Below, one piece after another: positions 9,242 through 18,054 of a stretch of DNA of 64,000 bases (position 1 is its first letter; each line of letters begins with the position of its first letter). The notes under the pieces were generated by a model that made no database searches, was not told where the DNA came from, and saw only the letters and a list, made by a program, of their open reading frames with translations. The stretch is from positions 124,001-188,000 of the forward strand of contig JAEYGZ010000037.1 of NCBI GenBank assembly GCA_023409535.1. The letters are read 5' to 3'. This DNA is from Bacillota bacterium. GTDB lineage: Bacteria > Bacillota > Clostridia > Lachnospirales > Lachnospiraceae. Both the position numbers and the translations under genes were made by a program.

Positions 9242-9520
9242 ATGTTTGGAAAAAAAGCCAGTAATAACAGCCACGGGCACAACCCGATGAAACACATGCT
9301 TCATATGATCCTTTGCTGCGGGATACCGGTGGTCATTATCTTCGCTCTGCCGTTTATTGCAGCCGTCAGCCCTGCCGTGGCAGGAGTTTTAGGCTTTATT
9401 GCCCCGTTTATCTGTCCTGTGATGATGGGAGGAATGATGTTTATGATGTTCCGGAAGGAAAAGCCCGGCAGCTGCTGTGACAATCAAATGGTTAAGGAAA
9501 AGCAAATAGAACAAAAGTAA
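9242..9520 (+). CDS. small two-helix membrane protein, unknown function
   Basis: A 92-residue protein with a His/Met-rich start (SHGHNPMKHMLHM), two hydrophobic segments (about 22-41 and 46-71) and a hydrophilic tail containing SCCDNQ. The second helix is unusually rich in methionine and glycine (PVMMGGMMFMMF). Histidine, methionine and cysteine clusters could bind a soft metal, but no family is recognised. GGAGG lies about 13 nt upstream of ATG 9242. It has its own promoter and a strong terminator. Existence as a gene is likely; function cannot be stated. Confidence 0.65.
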   Translation: MFGKKASNNSHGHNPMKHMLHMILCCGIPVVIIFALPFIAAVSPAVAGVLGFIAPFICPVMMGGMMFMMFRKEKPGSCCDNQMVKEKQIEQK

Positions 9521-9535
9521 TAAAGTATTCGCAAA

Positions 9536-9568
9536 AATTCTACCGGGATTCCTGGTAGAATTTTTTTT
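9536..9568 (+). terminator. rho-independent terminator
   Basis: AATTCTACC (9536-9544) pairs perfectly with GGTAGAATT (9554-9562), followed by eight T residues. Confidence 0.9.
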
Positions 9569-9607
9569 ACTAGTGGTAATTCGTTATAAACTAATATAAG
9601 CAACTAG

Positions 9608-9633
9608 TGTGAAAATAAAAAGCAATTTTCACA
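9608..9633 (+). repeat. inverted repeat in the gap before the GntR operon
   Basis: TGTGAAAAT (9608-9616) and ATTTTCACA (9625-9633) are a perfect 9-bp inverted repeat with an 8-bp spacer. There is no U-tract and no known regulator match. It could be an operator. Confidence 0.35.
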
Positions 9634-9645
9634 TTTGAAAGTTTG

Positions 9646-9707
9646 TGCCTGCGTAATCCCAGCGTATGAAGCGCACGCTGCACAAGGCTAACGCAAAGAT
9701 ACAGGCA
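9646..9707 (+). other. candidate structured RNA element
   Basis: The GC-rich stretch stands out from its AT-rich surroundings. TGCCTG (9646-9651) pairs with CAGGCA (9702-9707), GCGT (9651-9654) pairs with ACGC (9691-9694), and CAGCGT (9660-9665) pairs with ACGCTG (9675-9680), giving a two- or three-part fold. It lies between a terminator and the gntR promoter, so the transcript it would belong to is unclear. It matches no riboswitch class I can name. Confidence 0.3.
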
Positions 9708-9727
9708 TGCTAAGTATAAATAAATGG

Positions 9728-9756
9728 TTGACAAAACATGGGAACAAGATTACACT
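9728..9756 (+). promoter_or_regulatory. sigma-A promoter of the GntR-ABC operon
   Basis: TTGACA (9728-9733), an exact 17-bp spacer and TACACT (9751-9756). The -10 hexamer overlaps a perfect palindrome, so repressor binding would block RNA polymerase. Confidence 0.8.
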
Positions 9757-9786
9757 AACTGTATTAATTGGATTAATACAGTTAGT
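9754..9786. promoter_or_regulatory. probable GntR (YtrA-type) operator, perfect palindrome
   Basis: ACTAACTGTATTAAT (9754-9768), TGG, then ATTAATACAGTTAGT (9772-9786): a 15-bp perfect inverted repeat with 3 bp between arms. It starts inside the -10 hexamer and covers the transcription start region, the layout of autorepression by the GntR protein encoded next. Confidence 0.75.
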
Positions 9787-9876
9787 ACGGGTGACATATA
9801 CTTAAAGTGTAAGATAATTTTCAATTGTCCAGTCAGTCTGAAACAAGAAGAACGCTTCACAGAAAGGAGAACAATT

Positions 9877-10254
9877 GTGATCATTATTGATTATCGGGAT
9901 CATAGACCTATCTATGAACAGATTACGGAACGTATGAAAGAACTGATCCTGAAAGGGGTATTGGAGCCGGACAGTCAGCTTCCTTCCGTTCGCAATCTGG
10001 CGATGGACCTGTCCATCAATCCGAATACTATTCAGAGAGCGTATACGGAGCTGGAGCGCCAGGGATATAGCTATTCGGTGAAGGGGAAAGGCAATTTTGT
10101 AACCTCCAGCGAGCTGCTGGTGCGCGAAAGGCAGGAGGAGATCCTGCAGGATGTAGGTAAGTTAATCGGGGAAGCAAAGAGTCTTGGAATAACAAAGGAG
10201 CGGATCATGAGCAAAGTAAATGAGAGTTTTATGGAGGTGATGGATCATGATTGA
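9877..10254 (+). CDS. GntR family regulator, YtrA subfamily
   Basis: I chose GTG 9877, with AGAAAGGAGA ending 6 nt upstream. The longer frame from 9724 would start inside the promoter. The result is a 125-residue protein, typical of YtrA regulators, which have a winged helix and only a short C-terminal dimer region. The winged helix reads DYRDHRPIYEQITERMKE, then QLPSVRNLAMDLSINPNTIQRAYTELERQGY. The gene overlaps the following ABC ATPase gene and sits behind a promoter with a perfect palindrome, so autorepression of the operon is inferred. In Bacillus the related ytr operon responds to cell-envelope antibiotics; that response is only a hypothesis here. Confidence 0.9.
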   Translation: MIIIDYRDHRPIYEQITERMKELILKGVLEPDSQLPSVRNLAMDLSINPNTIQRAYTELERQGYSYSVKGKGNFVTSSELLVRERQEEILQDVGKLIGEAKSLGITKERIMSKVNESFMEVMDHD

Positions 10255-11149
10255 AGCGTTAAAGGTAAGTAAGCAGTTTGATGGAATGAAAGCAGTGGAT
10301 CAGGTCAGCGTTACCATGAAGGAAGGTAATGTGTTTGGTCTGATTGGTACCAACGGAGCAGGGAAAAGTACCTTACTTCGAATGATCAGCGGAGTGATGA
10401 AGCCGGATCAGGGATCAATTAAGCTTGATGGTATGGAAGTATATGAGAATACCAGGGCAAAGAGTTTGTTTTTCTATATCTCTGATGAACAATTTTTCTT
10501 TAATAATGCAACGCCAAGGGATATGAAGCTATTCTATCGGGGAATTTATAAGGCATTTGACAGTGAGCGTTTTGATACCTTAATGAAGCAGTTTGATCTG
10601 GATCAGAGACGCAAGATCAACACCTTTTCCAAAGGAATGAAGAAGCAGGTGTCGGTAATCTGCGGTATCTGCGCGGGTACGAAGTATATTCTCTGCGATG
10701 AGACCTTCGACGGTCTGGACCCTGTCATGCGGCAGGCAGTCAAGAGCATCTTCATGAAGGAGATGACGGAGCGGAATATGACGGCAGTAATTACCTCCCA
10801 TAACTTAAGGGAACTGGAGGATATCTGCGATCATATCGGACTGCTGCACAAGGGCGGCATTCTGCTTTCCAAAGATCTCTATGATATGAAACTGAATGTT
10901 CAGAGAGTTCAGTGTGTATTCAAAAATCCGGAGGATCAGGAGCAGGTATTTGGAGGACTGGAGGTTCTGAAGAGTGAGCAGAGAGGAAATCTTTATACTG
11001 TCACTGTGAGAGGCACCGAAGATGAGATTGCCGGAAGGCTTCGGCAGGCAGACCCCATCTTTTCAGAGGTCCTGCCTCTTACTCTGGAAGAATTATTCAT
11101 CAGCGAAACGGAGGTAGTCGGCTATGACGTCAAGAAGCTTATTTGTTAA
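10247..11149 (+). CDS. ABC transporter ATP-binding protein (YtrB-like)
   Basis: A 300-residue ATPase. Walker A is GTNGAGKST near residue 33, the signature loop is FSKGMKKQ, and Walker B is the YILCDETFDGLDP segment, whose DET replaces the usual DEP. The H-loop is TSHN. It overlaps gntR by 8 nt and the membrane partner by 26 nt, so the three are translationally coupled. It probably powers the large membrane protein encoded next; the substrate is unknown. Confidence 0.9.
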   Translation: MIEALKVSKQFDGMKAVDQVSVTMKEGNVFGLIGTNGAGKSTLLRMISGVMKPDQGSIKLDGMEVYENTRAKSLFFYISDEQFFFNNATPRDMKLFYRGIYKAFDSERFDTLMKQFDLDQRRKINTFSKGMKKQVSVICGICAGTKYILCDETFDGLDPVMRQAVKSIFMKEMTERNMTAVITSHNLRELEDICDHIGLLHKGGILLSKDLYDMKLNVQRVQCVFKNPEDQEQVFGGLEVLKSEQRGNLYTVTVRGTEDEIAGRLRQADPIFSEVLPLTLEELFISETEVVGYDVKKLIC

Positions 11150-13262
11150 TCTGGTGAAGGAGGACATCAAAAGAAGGGTTTGGTCCATTGTACTGCTGGC
11201 TTTGGCATTCTTTCTTGGATTACCGGTCCTCCTGGCATTGGTTCTTGAAGATTATACTTCTTCCAGAGAGATAACCTATATTATTACGAATACCATTAAT
11301 TATGTTGGTCCGGGCAGTGTGTATATTATCATTGCAACCATAGGAAGCGCAGTGGTTTGCGGCATCAGCGGCTTTTGCTATCTGCATTCGAGGAAGCAAG
11401 TGGACTTTTTCCACAGTATTCCGGTACGCAGAGAAATCTTATTTGTGGTGAAATATGTGAATGGTCTGCTCATCTTCCTGGCAACCTTACTTGTTAATGT
11501 CGCACTTTCCGTGATCATCCTTCTGGTTAAGGGTTATTTGTATTCAGAGATAGTGCAGGCTATGGCGGCTGCGGTCGGTATCCATTTCTTATACTATTGT
11601 ATGACATATACGGTGGTGATTATCGCTGTGATGCTGACCGGTAACCTTATTGTCAGTGTTTTGGGGACAGCGGTACTCCTGGCCTACGGACCGACGCTGG
11701 CTTATCTGAAGGAGATGTACTTCCGGGAGTTTTTCTCAACTTATGTTGCCCAGACCCGCTTAGCCCAGACATTGTTCACTCTGTCCCCAATCGGCCACTA
11801 TGCGGGGGCAGCCAATTTATGGACGGAAAAAGAGGGTCTGGTTCTCCATCTGCTGACTGCAGTTATTGTTACCATCGTACTCCTCGCCCTTGCGGTATTG
11901 CTGTATCGCAAACGTCCTTCTGAAGCGGCAGGCAGTGCAATGACTTATAACATATCAAAGCCTGTTATTAAGTTTTTACTTGTTCTACTGCTGTCGTTGG
12001 GAGGAGGAATATTATTCCGAAATATTGTTCGTAACAATGATGATGCATGGTTTATCTTTGGCTTAATATTCACCCTGCTGATCAGCCATGCGGTCATCGA
12101 GATTATCTATCAATTTGATATCCGCGGAGCGCTTCGTCATAAGAGACAGCTTGCTTACAGCGCGGCTGCAATCGCGCTGATTACCTGCGGCTTTCGGTTT
12201 GACCTGCTGCATTATGATACCTACCTGCCGAAGCAGGAGGAGATTGCAAGTATGAGTGTGGCCGTATCGGAACTGGACGGTAATTCGTGGTATGTAGATT
12301 ATCGTGATGGAAGACCTTATTATACCAGCCCAAAGGATTATCAGCTGAAAACCATGTCTCTGAAGGACTTTGCCCCGGCTTATGAGCTGGCAAAGCAGGG
12401 TATCCTCGCAGAAGACAATATGGATCAGATACCGGATGATACATACAGCGGTTATCCCCAGTATTTTAAATATACCCTGAAAAATGGCAGGGAAGTTTAC
12501 CGAAGCTATACCCTGGATTTAAAGCAGAACTATGAATGGATGAAGAAATTATACAGTAATCCGGAGTTTAAACAGGTATATTATCAGATCTTTGGCTGGA
12601 AAGCGGCAAATATCGGCAGGATATCGGTTCGTCAGGCCTTTGGGGTCTATGGTGATACTGTTGTCGGTTTGGATAATGATGAGGAACAGTACCTGGCAAT
12701 GGATAACAGGGAGAAAGAAAAGCTGTTTGAAACGTACAAAGAGGAACTGAATGCAATGACCCTGGATGTGCTTCGCGATGATACCCCAATTGCTACAATG
12801 CAGCTCGAGGTGCACTGGCCGGGAGATGATAGCAGCGATCCCTACGATAATTATGTTTATAATATCTATCCCAGTTTTACTAAGACCCTTGCTTTACTCC
12901 GGGACTTAGGCTTCGATGCCGCGGATAGGGCAGAAGCGGTCAAGGTTTCAAGAATTGATGTTCTGGATGAGCGTCCATATTTTACTGAGGTAACGGATAC
13001 CACAGCAATGGATGGGATATCTGTAAGCAGAATCGATAGGAAGGATGGCGCGGGGACCGTTTACACGGATCAGGAAACAATTGAACAGATATTGCCTGTT
13101 CTGATAGACCAGGACTATTACCGGCAGCACATGGCTCTGGTTGAAGCGGAGGATTATGTATCGGTTGTGGTCTATGCCTTTAATAAGTATTATAATCAGG
13201 AGATCGGACATAACTGTGCGGTGAGAAAGGGAAGCATGCCTGAGCTGCCTGATCAGAACTGA
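11124..13262 (+). CDS. ABC transporter membrane protein with large extracellular C-terminal domain
   Basis: A 712-residue protein. About nine or ten hydrophobic helices lie between residues 18 and 355. A soluble region of roughly 350 residues then follows, rich in Tyr, Asp and aromatic residues, with no further membrane spans. The N-terminal half looks like an ABC-2-type permease of the Ytr/bacitracin-exporter kind, including the short motif SRKQVDFFHSIPVRR after the second helix. I believe clostridial proteins of this build carry a DUF6449-type tail, but cannot check. It overlaps its ATPase gene. The large outer domain suggests sensing or binding at the envelope rather than plain export. Confidence 0.8.
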   Translation: MTSRSLFVNLVKEDIKRRVWSIVLLALAFFLGLPVLLALVLEDYTSSREITYIITNTINYVGPGSVYIIIATIGSAVVCGISGFCYLHSRKQVDFFHSIPVRREILFVVKYVNGLLIFLATLLVNVALSVIILLVKGYLYSEIVQAMAAAVGIHFLYYCMTYTVVIIAVMLTGNLIVSVLGTAVLLAYGPTLAYLKEMYFREFFSTYVAQTRLAQTLFTLSPIGHYAGAANLWTEKEGLVLHLLTAVIVTIVLLALAVLLYRKRPSEAAGSAMTYNISKPVIKFLLVLLLSLGGGILFRNIVRNNDDAWFIFGLIFTLLISHAVIEIIYQFDIRGALRHKRQLAYSAAAIALITCGFRFDLLHYDTYLPKQEEIASMSVAVSELDGNSWYVDYRDGRPYYTSPKDYQLKTMSLKDFAPAYELAKQGILAEDNMDQIPDDTYSGYPQYFKYTLKNGREVYRSYTLDLKQNYEWMKKLYSNPEFKQVYYQIFGWKAANIGRISVRQAFGVYGDTVVGLDNDEEQYLAMDNREKEKLFETYKEELNAMTLDVLRDDTPIATMQLEVHWPGDDSSDPYDNYVYNIYPSFTKTLALLRDLGFDAADRAEAVKVSRIDVLDERPYFTEVTDTTAMDGISVSRIDRKDGAGTVYTDQETIEQILPVLIDQDYYRQHMALVEAEDYVSVVVYAFNKYYNQEIGHNCAVRKGSMPELPDQN

Positions 13263-13324
13263 GAATGTGGCAAATGTCCTTCTTCCACTGAAGCTACAGT
13301 TTGGCCTGACGGCAGAAAAAAGGA

Positions 13325-13353
13325 TTGCATTTAAAAACGAGACATTGTATTAT
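13325..13353 (+). promoter_or_regulatory. probable promoter of the phosphoglucomutase gene
   Basis: TTGCAT (13325-13330), a 17-bp spacer and TATTAT (13348-13353), 70 bp upstream of the chosen start. The -35 box is weak. Confidence 0.5.
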
Positions 13354-13423
13354 TAGGTAGATATTATGATCCGTGATAGATGTCTCCATTTGCTATGCAT
13401 ACAGTGGAAGAAAGGACGAGATA

Positions 13424-15145
13424 ATGAGCATGGAATATTTGAAAAGATATGAGGAATGGTTAACGAATCCATACTTTGATGAAGCAACCAGAGCAGAGCT
13501 GGCTGCATTAAAGGGAAATGATAACGAGATAAAGGAAAGATTCTATAAAGATCTGGAATTTGGCACCGGAGGGCTCAGAGGTATCTTAGGTGCCGGTGTA
13601 AACCGGATGAATTTATATACGGTCAGAAGAGCGACCCAGGGACTGGCAAGTACCATCAAAAAGCAGGGCGGGGAGAGTAAGGGAGTTGTAATTGCATATG
13701 ATTCCAGAAGAATGTCACCGGAATTTGCGCTGGACTCTGCTTTGTGTCTGGCTGCCAACGGCATTCATGCATATTTATTCGAGGCCTTAAGACCCACACC
13801 GGAGCTGTCCTTTGCGCTTCGTACCTTGGGCTGTATGGCCGGCATTGTTATTACGGCAAGCCATAATCCTGCAGAATACAACGGTTATAAGGTATACTGG
13901 GAGGATGGAGCACAGATTACTTACCCGAAGGATGTTGAAATCATCGGTGAAGTCAATGCGATCACCGATTTTGCTTTAGCAAAGACCATGAAGAAGGAAG
14001 ATGCGTTATCCCAGGGTCTTTTCACCATTATAGGAAAAGAGATCGACGATCAATATATAGCTGAACTGAAGAAGCTGGTAATTCACCCGGTCAGCGATGA
14101 GGGCAGGCAGATGAAGATAGTCTATACACCTCTTCATGGTACGGGTAATCTTCCGGTAAGAAGGATATTAAAGGAGCTTGGCTTTGACCAGGTGCATGTG
14201 GTTCCGGAGCAGGAACTGCCTGATTCTGAATTTTCTACCGTTGGTTATCCGAATCCGGAGGATCCCAAGGTATTTACCCTTGCACAGAAGCTGGCAAAGG
14301 AGGTTGGCGCGGATTTAATTCTTGCCACCGACCCCGATGCAGACCGTCTCGGAATCATGGTGAAGGATGACAATGGTGAATTTGTGCTTTTTAACGGCAA
14401 TATGACCGGTGCCTTAATCGCCGAATATGAATTCTCCCAGAAGGCCGAGCTTGGAATTCTGCCTAAGAATGCGGCACTGATTAAAACGATTGTAACGGGC
14501 AATCTCTCCGATCTGATTGCAGAGCATTACAATGCAAAGCTGATTGAGGTATTAACCGGCTTTAAATATATCGGTGAACAAATCAAGCTCTTTGAAGAAA
14601 CCGGCTCCAATGAATATATCTTCGGGTATGAGGAGAGCTACGGCTGTCTTGTAGGAACTCACTCCAGAGACAAGGATGCGGTGGTTGCCGTCATGTGTTT
14701 ATGCGAAGCAGCGGCTTATTACCGCACTAAGGGCATTTCCTTGTATGAGCAGATGAATAACATCTACAAGAAATACGGTTATTTTAAGGAGGACCTGGTA
14801 TCCGTTACGCTGAAGGGTATTGAAGGAATGGCGAAGATCAAAGAGATCATGGAAGGATACCGCAAGAATCCGCCGAAGGCCGCAGGGGAGTATAAGGTTC
14901 TTAAGCTTCGTGATTACCAGCAGGATACCATCACAGATATGGCTGCCGGCACGGTATCTCCTACCGGTTTACCGAAATCCGATGTATTGTATTTTGAGTT
15001 GAATGATAACGCCTGGTGTGCAGTCAGACCCTCCGGTACGGAACCGAAGATTAAATTCTACTTTGGTGTAAAGGGTGCTTCCATGGAGGATGCGGAGACA
15101 AAGCTTAAGAAATTAATGCAGGATGAGGCATTTCAAGTGTCATAG
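13424..15145 (+). CDS. pgcA: phospho-sugar mutase (alpha-phosphoglucomutase type)
   Basis: Interconverts glucose 1-phosphate and glucose 6-phosphate (or phosphomannose), feeding glycogen, UDP-glucose and envelope glycans. ATG 13424 follows AAAGGACGAG; the longer frame from GTG 13373 has no ribosome site. Length is 573 residues, close to Bacillus PgcA. All four family motifs are present: phosphoserine loop TASHNPAEYNGYK (Ser146), Mg loop DPDADR (303-308), sugar loop GYEESYG, and phosphate-binding loop RPSGTEPKIKFY near the C-terminus. It stands alone between a promoter and a hairpin terminator. Confidence 0.93.
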   Translation: MSMEYLKRYEEWLTNPYFDEATRAELAALKGNDNEIKERFYKDLEFGTGGLRGILGAGVNRMNLYTVRRATQGLASTIKKQGGESKGVVIAYDSRRMSPEFALDSALCLAANGIHAYLFEALRPTPELSFALRTLGCMAGIVITASHNPAEYNGYKVYWEDGAQITYPKDVEIIGEVNAITDFALAKTMKKEDALSQGLFTIIGKEIDDQYIAELKKLVIHPVSDEGRQMKIVYTPLHGTGNLPVRRILKELGFDQVHVVPEQELPDSEFSTVGYPNPEDPKVFTLAQKLAKEVGADLILATDPDADRLGIMVKDDNGEFVLFNGNMTGALIAEYEFSQKAELGILPKNAALIKTIVTGNLSDLIAEHYNAKLIEVLTGFKYIGEQIKLFEETGSNEYIFGYEESYGCLVGTHSRDKDAVVAVMCLCEAAAYYRTKGISLYEQMNNIYKKYGYFKEDLVSVTLKGIEGMAKIKEIMEGYRKNPPKAAGEYKVLKLRDYQQDTITDMAAGTVSPTGLPKSDVLYFELNDNAWCAVRPSGTEPKIKFYFGVKGASMEDAETKLKKLMQDEAFQVS

Positions 15146-15195
15146 CTTGTGATGGCGATTCTGATTGATCAATTCGATTTGATTGAAATCTAAAG

Positions 15196-15247
15196 AGGGC
15201 TGTTGAAAAACTATTTGATTAATTAGTTTTTCAGCAGCCTTCTTTCT
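15196..15247 (+). terminator. terminator after pgcA
   Basis: AGGGCTGTTGAAAAACTA pairs, with one G-U pair, with TAGTTTTTCAGCAGCCT around an ATTTGATTAAT-type loop, followed by TCTTTCT. Confidence 0.7.
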
Positions 15248-15556
15248 ATGCCTAAATCAAAATAGCGGTTTTGGAGGAATTGTCAGCTTATATAGAATTA
15301 CAATAAGTTTTATGCTTCGATGCTTAAACAAAAATGCAGGAGTTTTATTAAAATGCTACTCCTGATTAATATATAGATTAATCTATATTAGAAGCGGAAT
15401 TTATATACAAAGAAGAAACATTTTAATTATTTATTTTAAAATGAAAAATAATATTGAAATAAATAATCATATGAGATATACTATTAGCAAATTCAGAATT
15501 CTTTTGCGAAATATTTCTAAATAATAAATCACAAGAGGAAAACGAGGAGAAAACAA
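15248..15556 (+). other. AT-rich gap before the chemoreceptor gene
   Basis: No gene is seen. The only structure is an 18-bp perfect palindrome, ATATAGATTAATCTATAT (15371-15388), and a short CAGGAG/CTCCTG pair just before it. No confident sigma-A or flagellar sigma (TAAA/GCCGATAA) promoter was found. Confidence 0.4.
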
Positions 15557-17713
15557 ATGAAAAAGCATGAGGATGATCTTAATGCAAGACGGAATGAAAC
15601 CAGAAAAGTACATAAAATGATAAAATCAATGATAGGTCCGGCGGATCATAGGACTAACATCGGCAATAATAAAAGCTTCCGATGGTACCAGAGCATAGGA
15701 ATCAAGCTGATCGCTTCCTTTATGCTTCCGGTTTGCTTTGTAATCATCATTGGTGCGATGTCGTATCGTAAGGCCTCCAGTTCCATTATAAATAATTATA
15801 AGGAATCCAGCCGGCAGGCCATTGAAATGACCAGCGAATATTTAAGCTTTGGATTTGATTCCATTGATGCGGCAGCAACAGAATTTACGATGGACAATAA
15901 TATTCAAAACTATTTTTTCGGAGTTTATAATACCGATGATAATGAATTGAGCAGTGCAAAGAGACAAATCCAGACTGAACTGGTTACCAAGGCAACCGCC
16001 GATCCCTTTCTTGAAAACATCTATATTCTTTCCCCCTATGTACAGGGGATGATATCAACGATGGGAAACGGAACAGAGGGACTATATTCTGCATTCATGA
16101 ATTCGGAAGAGGGGAAAGGTCTGAAGGCAAAGAACAGCGCTTCTTACTGGATTGGGAATAAAGGAACCTTTGACGCGGAATTAGGTGTCGATAATCCGAA
16201 GTATTCCATCCGATATGTGAAAGGCTTTACCGTGGGCTCCGCTTTTGTACTTCTTGATATCAGCACTCAGAAATTACAGGATATTATGGGTGGCCTGGAT
16301 TTCGGTGAAGGGAGTATCGTCGGTATTGTGACCGAGGATGGAAGTGAGCTTCTGAATCAGCAAGGGGAGGCTGCTCCGGCAGAAATATTCAGTAAAGAAG
16401 AATTCTGCGAAACCTCCTATGCGTCAGAGAATATGAGCGGAAGTGAAACTGTGAAATATCAGGGGAAGGAGAATCTTTATTTATACAGTAAGGTCGGTGA
16501 TACCGGTGTGATGCTGTGTGCCCTGATCCCGAAAGTACTCATGTTAAATCAGGTCAGCAGTATTAAACTGCTGTCGATTCTGTTGGTCCTGATCGCCAGT
16601 ATTACTGCTATCGTTGTCGGTATCCTGATGTCTGCCGGTATACAGCGAAGCATCCGTTATATTACTGAGGTATTGAAAAAGATTTCAAAAGGAAACCTTG
16701 CCGTGAGTCTGGAGGTAAACAGGAAGGATGAATTTCTTTTGCTGTCCGATGAAATTAATCATACGATCGCCAGCATGAGAGGGCTGATTGAACAAATAAC
16801 AAAGCAAAGTGAAACGGTAACGGCGTCTTCCGCCCAGGTCAGAGATTCTTCCCAGATATTCTCCCGGGCGACACAGGAAATTACGGAATCAATGAATGAG
16901 ATTCGGATGGGGGTAAACCAACAGGCGCAGGATTCGGGGGAATGTCTGATCCAGATGGATGATTTATCGGAGAAGATCGGGCTGGTGACCGGTAAAACAA
17001 ATGAAATCAATTTCATTGCCAGGGATACCAAAGAAAGCATCAGCCAGGGCATTGGTTCCATGCAGACGCTGAGTACAAAAACACAGTCAACTACACAGAT
17101 TACGGAGCGGATTATACAAACGATACGGAGCCTTGAGGAAAAATCCAAATCCATCGGTAAAATTACTACGGCCATCAATGGCATTGCGAATGAAACAAAT
17201 TTATTATCTCTGAATGCTTCCATCGAGGCTGCCAGGGCAGGTTCGGCGGGAAGCGGTTTCAGCGTTGTGGCACAGGAAATCAGAAAGCTGGCAGATCAAT
17301 CCGTGCAGGCCGTACACGATATTGATGTCTTGATCAAGGACATGCAAAATCAGACAAAAGAAGCTGTGATGACTGCAATGGAAGCAAATTCTGTTATCAG
17401 GGAGCAGGTCGAAGCGGTACAGAATACGGAAGAGGCCTTCAACAATATGAATCATCATGTAGAAAAGCTGGTTGATAATGTTGACGGAATCAATGAGAGC
17501 ATCCATGTGATCGAAAGCACAAAGGCAAAGACACTGAACTCTATTGAGAATATTTCCGCCGTATCTCAGCAGACAGCTGCCGCTTCCGTCACGGTAGGCG
17601 ATACAATAAATCATCAGCTGGATGCGATTGCCGCATTGAATTCCTTATCGGAGGAACTCGGTGAAAATGCACAGGCTTTAGGCGAGGCGGTGGATAAATT
17701 TATCGTGGAATAG
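15557..17713 (+). CDS. methyl-accepting chemotaxis protein
   Basis: A transmembrane chemoreceptor of 718 residues. It has a 48-residue charged cytoplasmic start, a first membrane helix (about 50-69), an extracellular sensor region (about 70-335, probably Cache-like), and a second helix (about 338-361). A HAMP linker (ISKGNLAVSLEVNRKDEFLLLSDEIN region) follows, then a long coiled-coil signalling domain. The hairpin tip that contacts CheA/CheW is complete: INGIANETNLLSLNASIEAARAG (from about residue 539). The ligand is unknown. The unusually long N-terminal cytoplasmic extension is a minor oddity. GAGGAG precedes ATG 15557. Confidence 0.93.
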   Translation: MKKHEDDLNARRNETRKVHKMIKSMIGPADHRTNIGNNKSFRWYQSIGIKLIASFMLPVCFVIIIGAMSYRKASSSIINNYKESSRQAIEMTSEYLSFGFDSIDAAATEFTMDNNIQNYFFGVYNTDDNELSSAKRQIQTELVTKATADPFLENIYILSPYVQGMISTMGNGTEGLYSAFMNSEEGKGLKAKNSASYWIGNKGTFDAELGVDNPKYSIRYVKGFTVGSAFVLLDISTQKLQDIMGGLDFGEGSIVGIVTEDGSELLNQQGEAAPAEIFSKEEFCETSYASENMSGSETVKYQGKENLYLYSKVGDTGVMLCALIPKVLMLNQVSSIKLLSILLVLIASITAIVVGILMSAGIQRSIRYITEVLKKISKGNLAVSLEVNRKDEFLLLSDEINHTIASMRGLIEQITKQSETVTASSAQVRDSSQIFSRATQEITESMNEIRMGVNQQAQDSGECLIQMDDLSEKIGLVTGKTNEINFIARDTKESISQGIGSMQTLSTKTQSTTQITERIIQTIRSLEEKSKSIGKITTAINGIANETNLLSLNASIEAARAGSAGSGFSVVAQEIRKLADQSVQAVHDIDVLIKDMQNQTKEAVMTAMEANSVIREQVEAVQNTEEAFNNMNHHVEKLVDNVDGINESIHVIESTKAKTLNSIENISAVSQQTAAASVTVGDTINHQLDAIAALNSLSEELGENAQALGEAVDKFIVE

Positions 17714-17799
17714 GATGGAGGCTTTGGGGAATAAGCTTCGTAATGTACCAATCGGATTGCAAGGAAACAATTATAATCTATAAGCAATATTATTTAAGC

Positions 17800-17834
17800 A
17801 AGGGGGCTTCGTTACTGGAAGTTCCCCTTTTTTT
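17800..17834 (+). terminator. rho-independent terminator of the chemoreceptor gene
   Basis: AAGGGGGCTTC pairs with GAAGTTCCCCTT (one bulge), followed by TTTTTTTC. Confidence 0.8.
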
Positions 17835-17984
17835 CTCTCAGACAGGCCGGGATAAACCCGAACTGCAGACTGGATTTATATTCTATTTCACTGAAAAAGC
17901 ATTCAAAAAATACTAAGTTTATAATATATACACATAGCTTATAAATAATACTGCTGAAATTATATTTCATAATGAATAAAAATA

Positions 17985-18013
17985 TTGACATATAATTTCA
18001 CCTATTGTACTAT
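17985..18013 (+). promoter_or_regulatory. sigma-A promoter of the peptide/sugar importer operon
   Basis: TTGACA (17985-17990), a 17-bp spacer and TACTAT (18008-18013), with TATATA overlapping. It lies about 40 bp before the small ORF at 18055 and 150 bp before the first permease. Confidence 0.65.
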
Positions 18014-18054
18014 ATATACAGAAGCAAGGCAGCAAGGAAAGGAATAGAAAAAAG

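Noticed and set aside
9684..9712. c-di-GMP-I riboswitch (an ACGCAAAG core is present)
   Set aside because: The GGCAAACC segment and GNRA-capped first stem required by that class are missing, and the element lies upstream, not downstream, of the nearest promoter.
9724..9876. N-terminal extension of the GntR protein
   Set aside because: These codons cover the promoter and operator. GTG 9877 has a proper ribosome site and gives the normal YtrA length.
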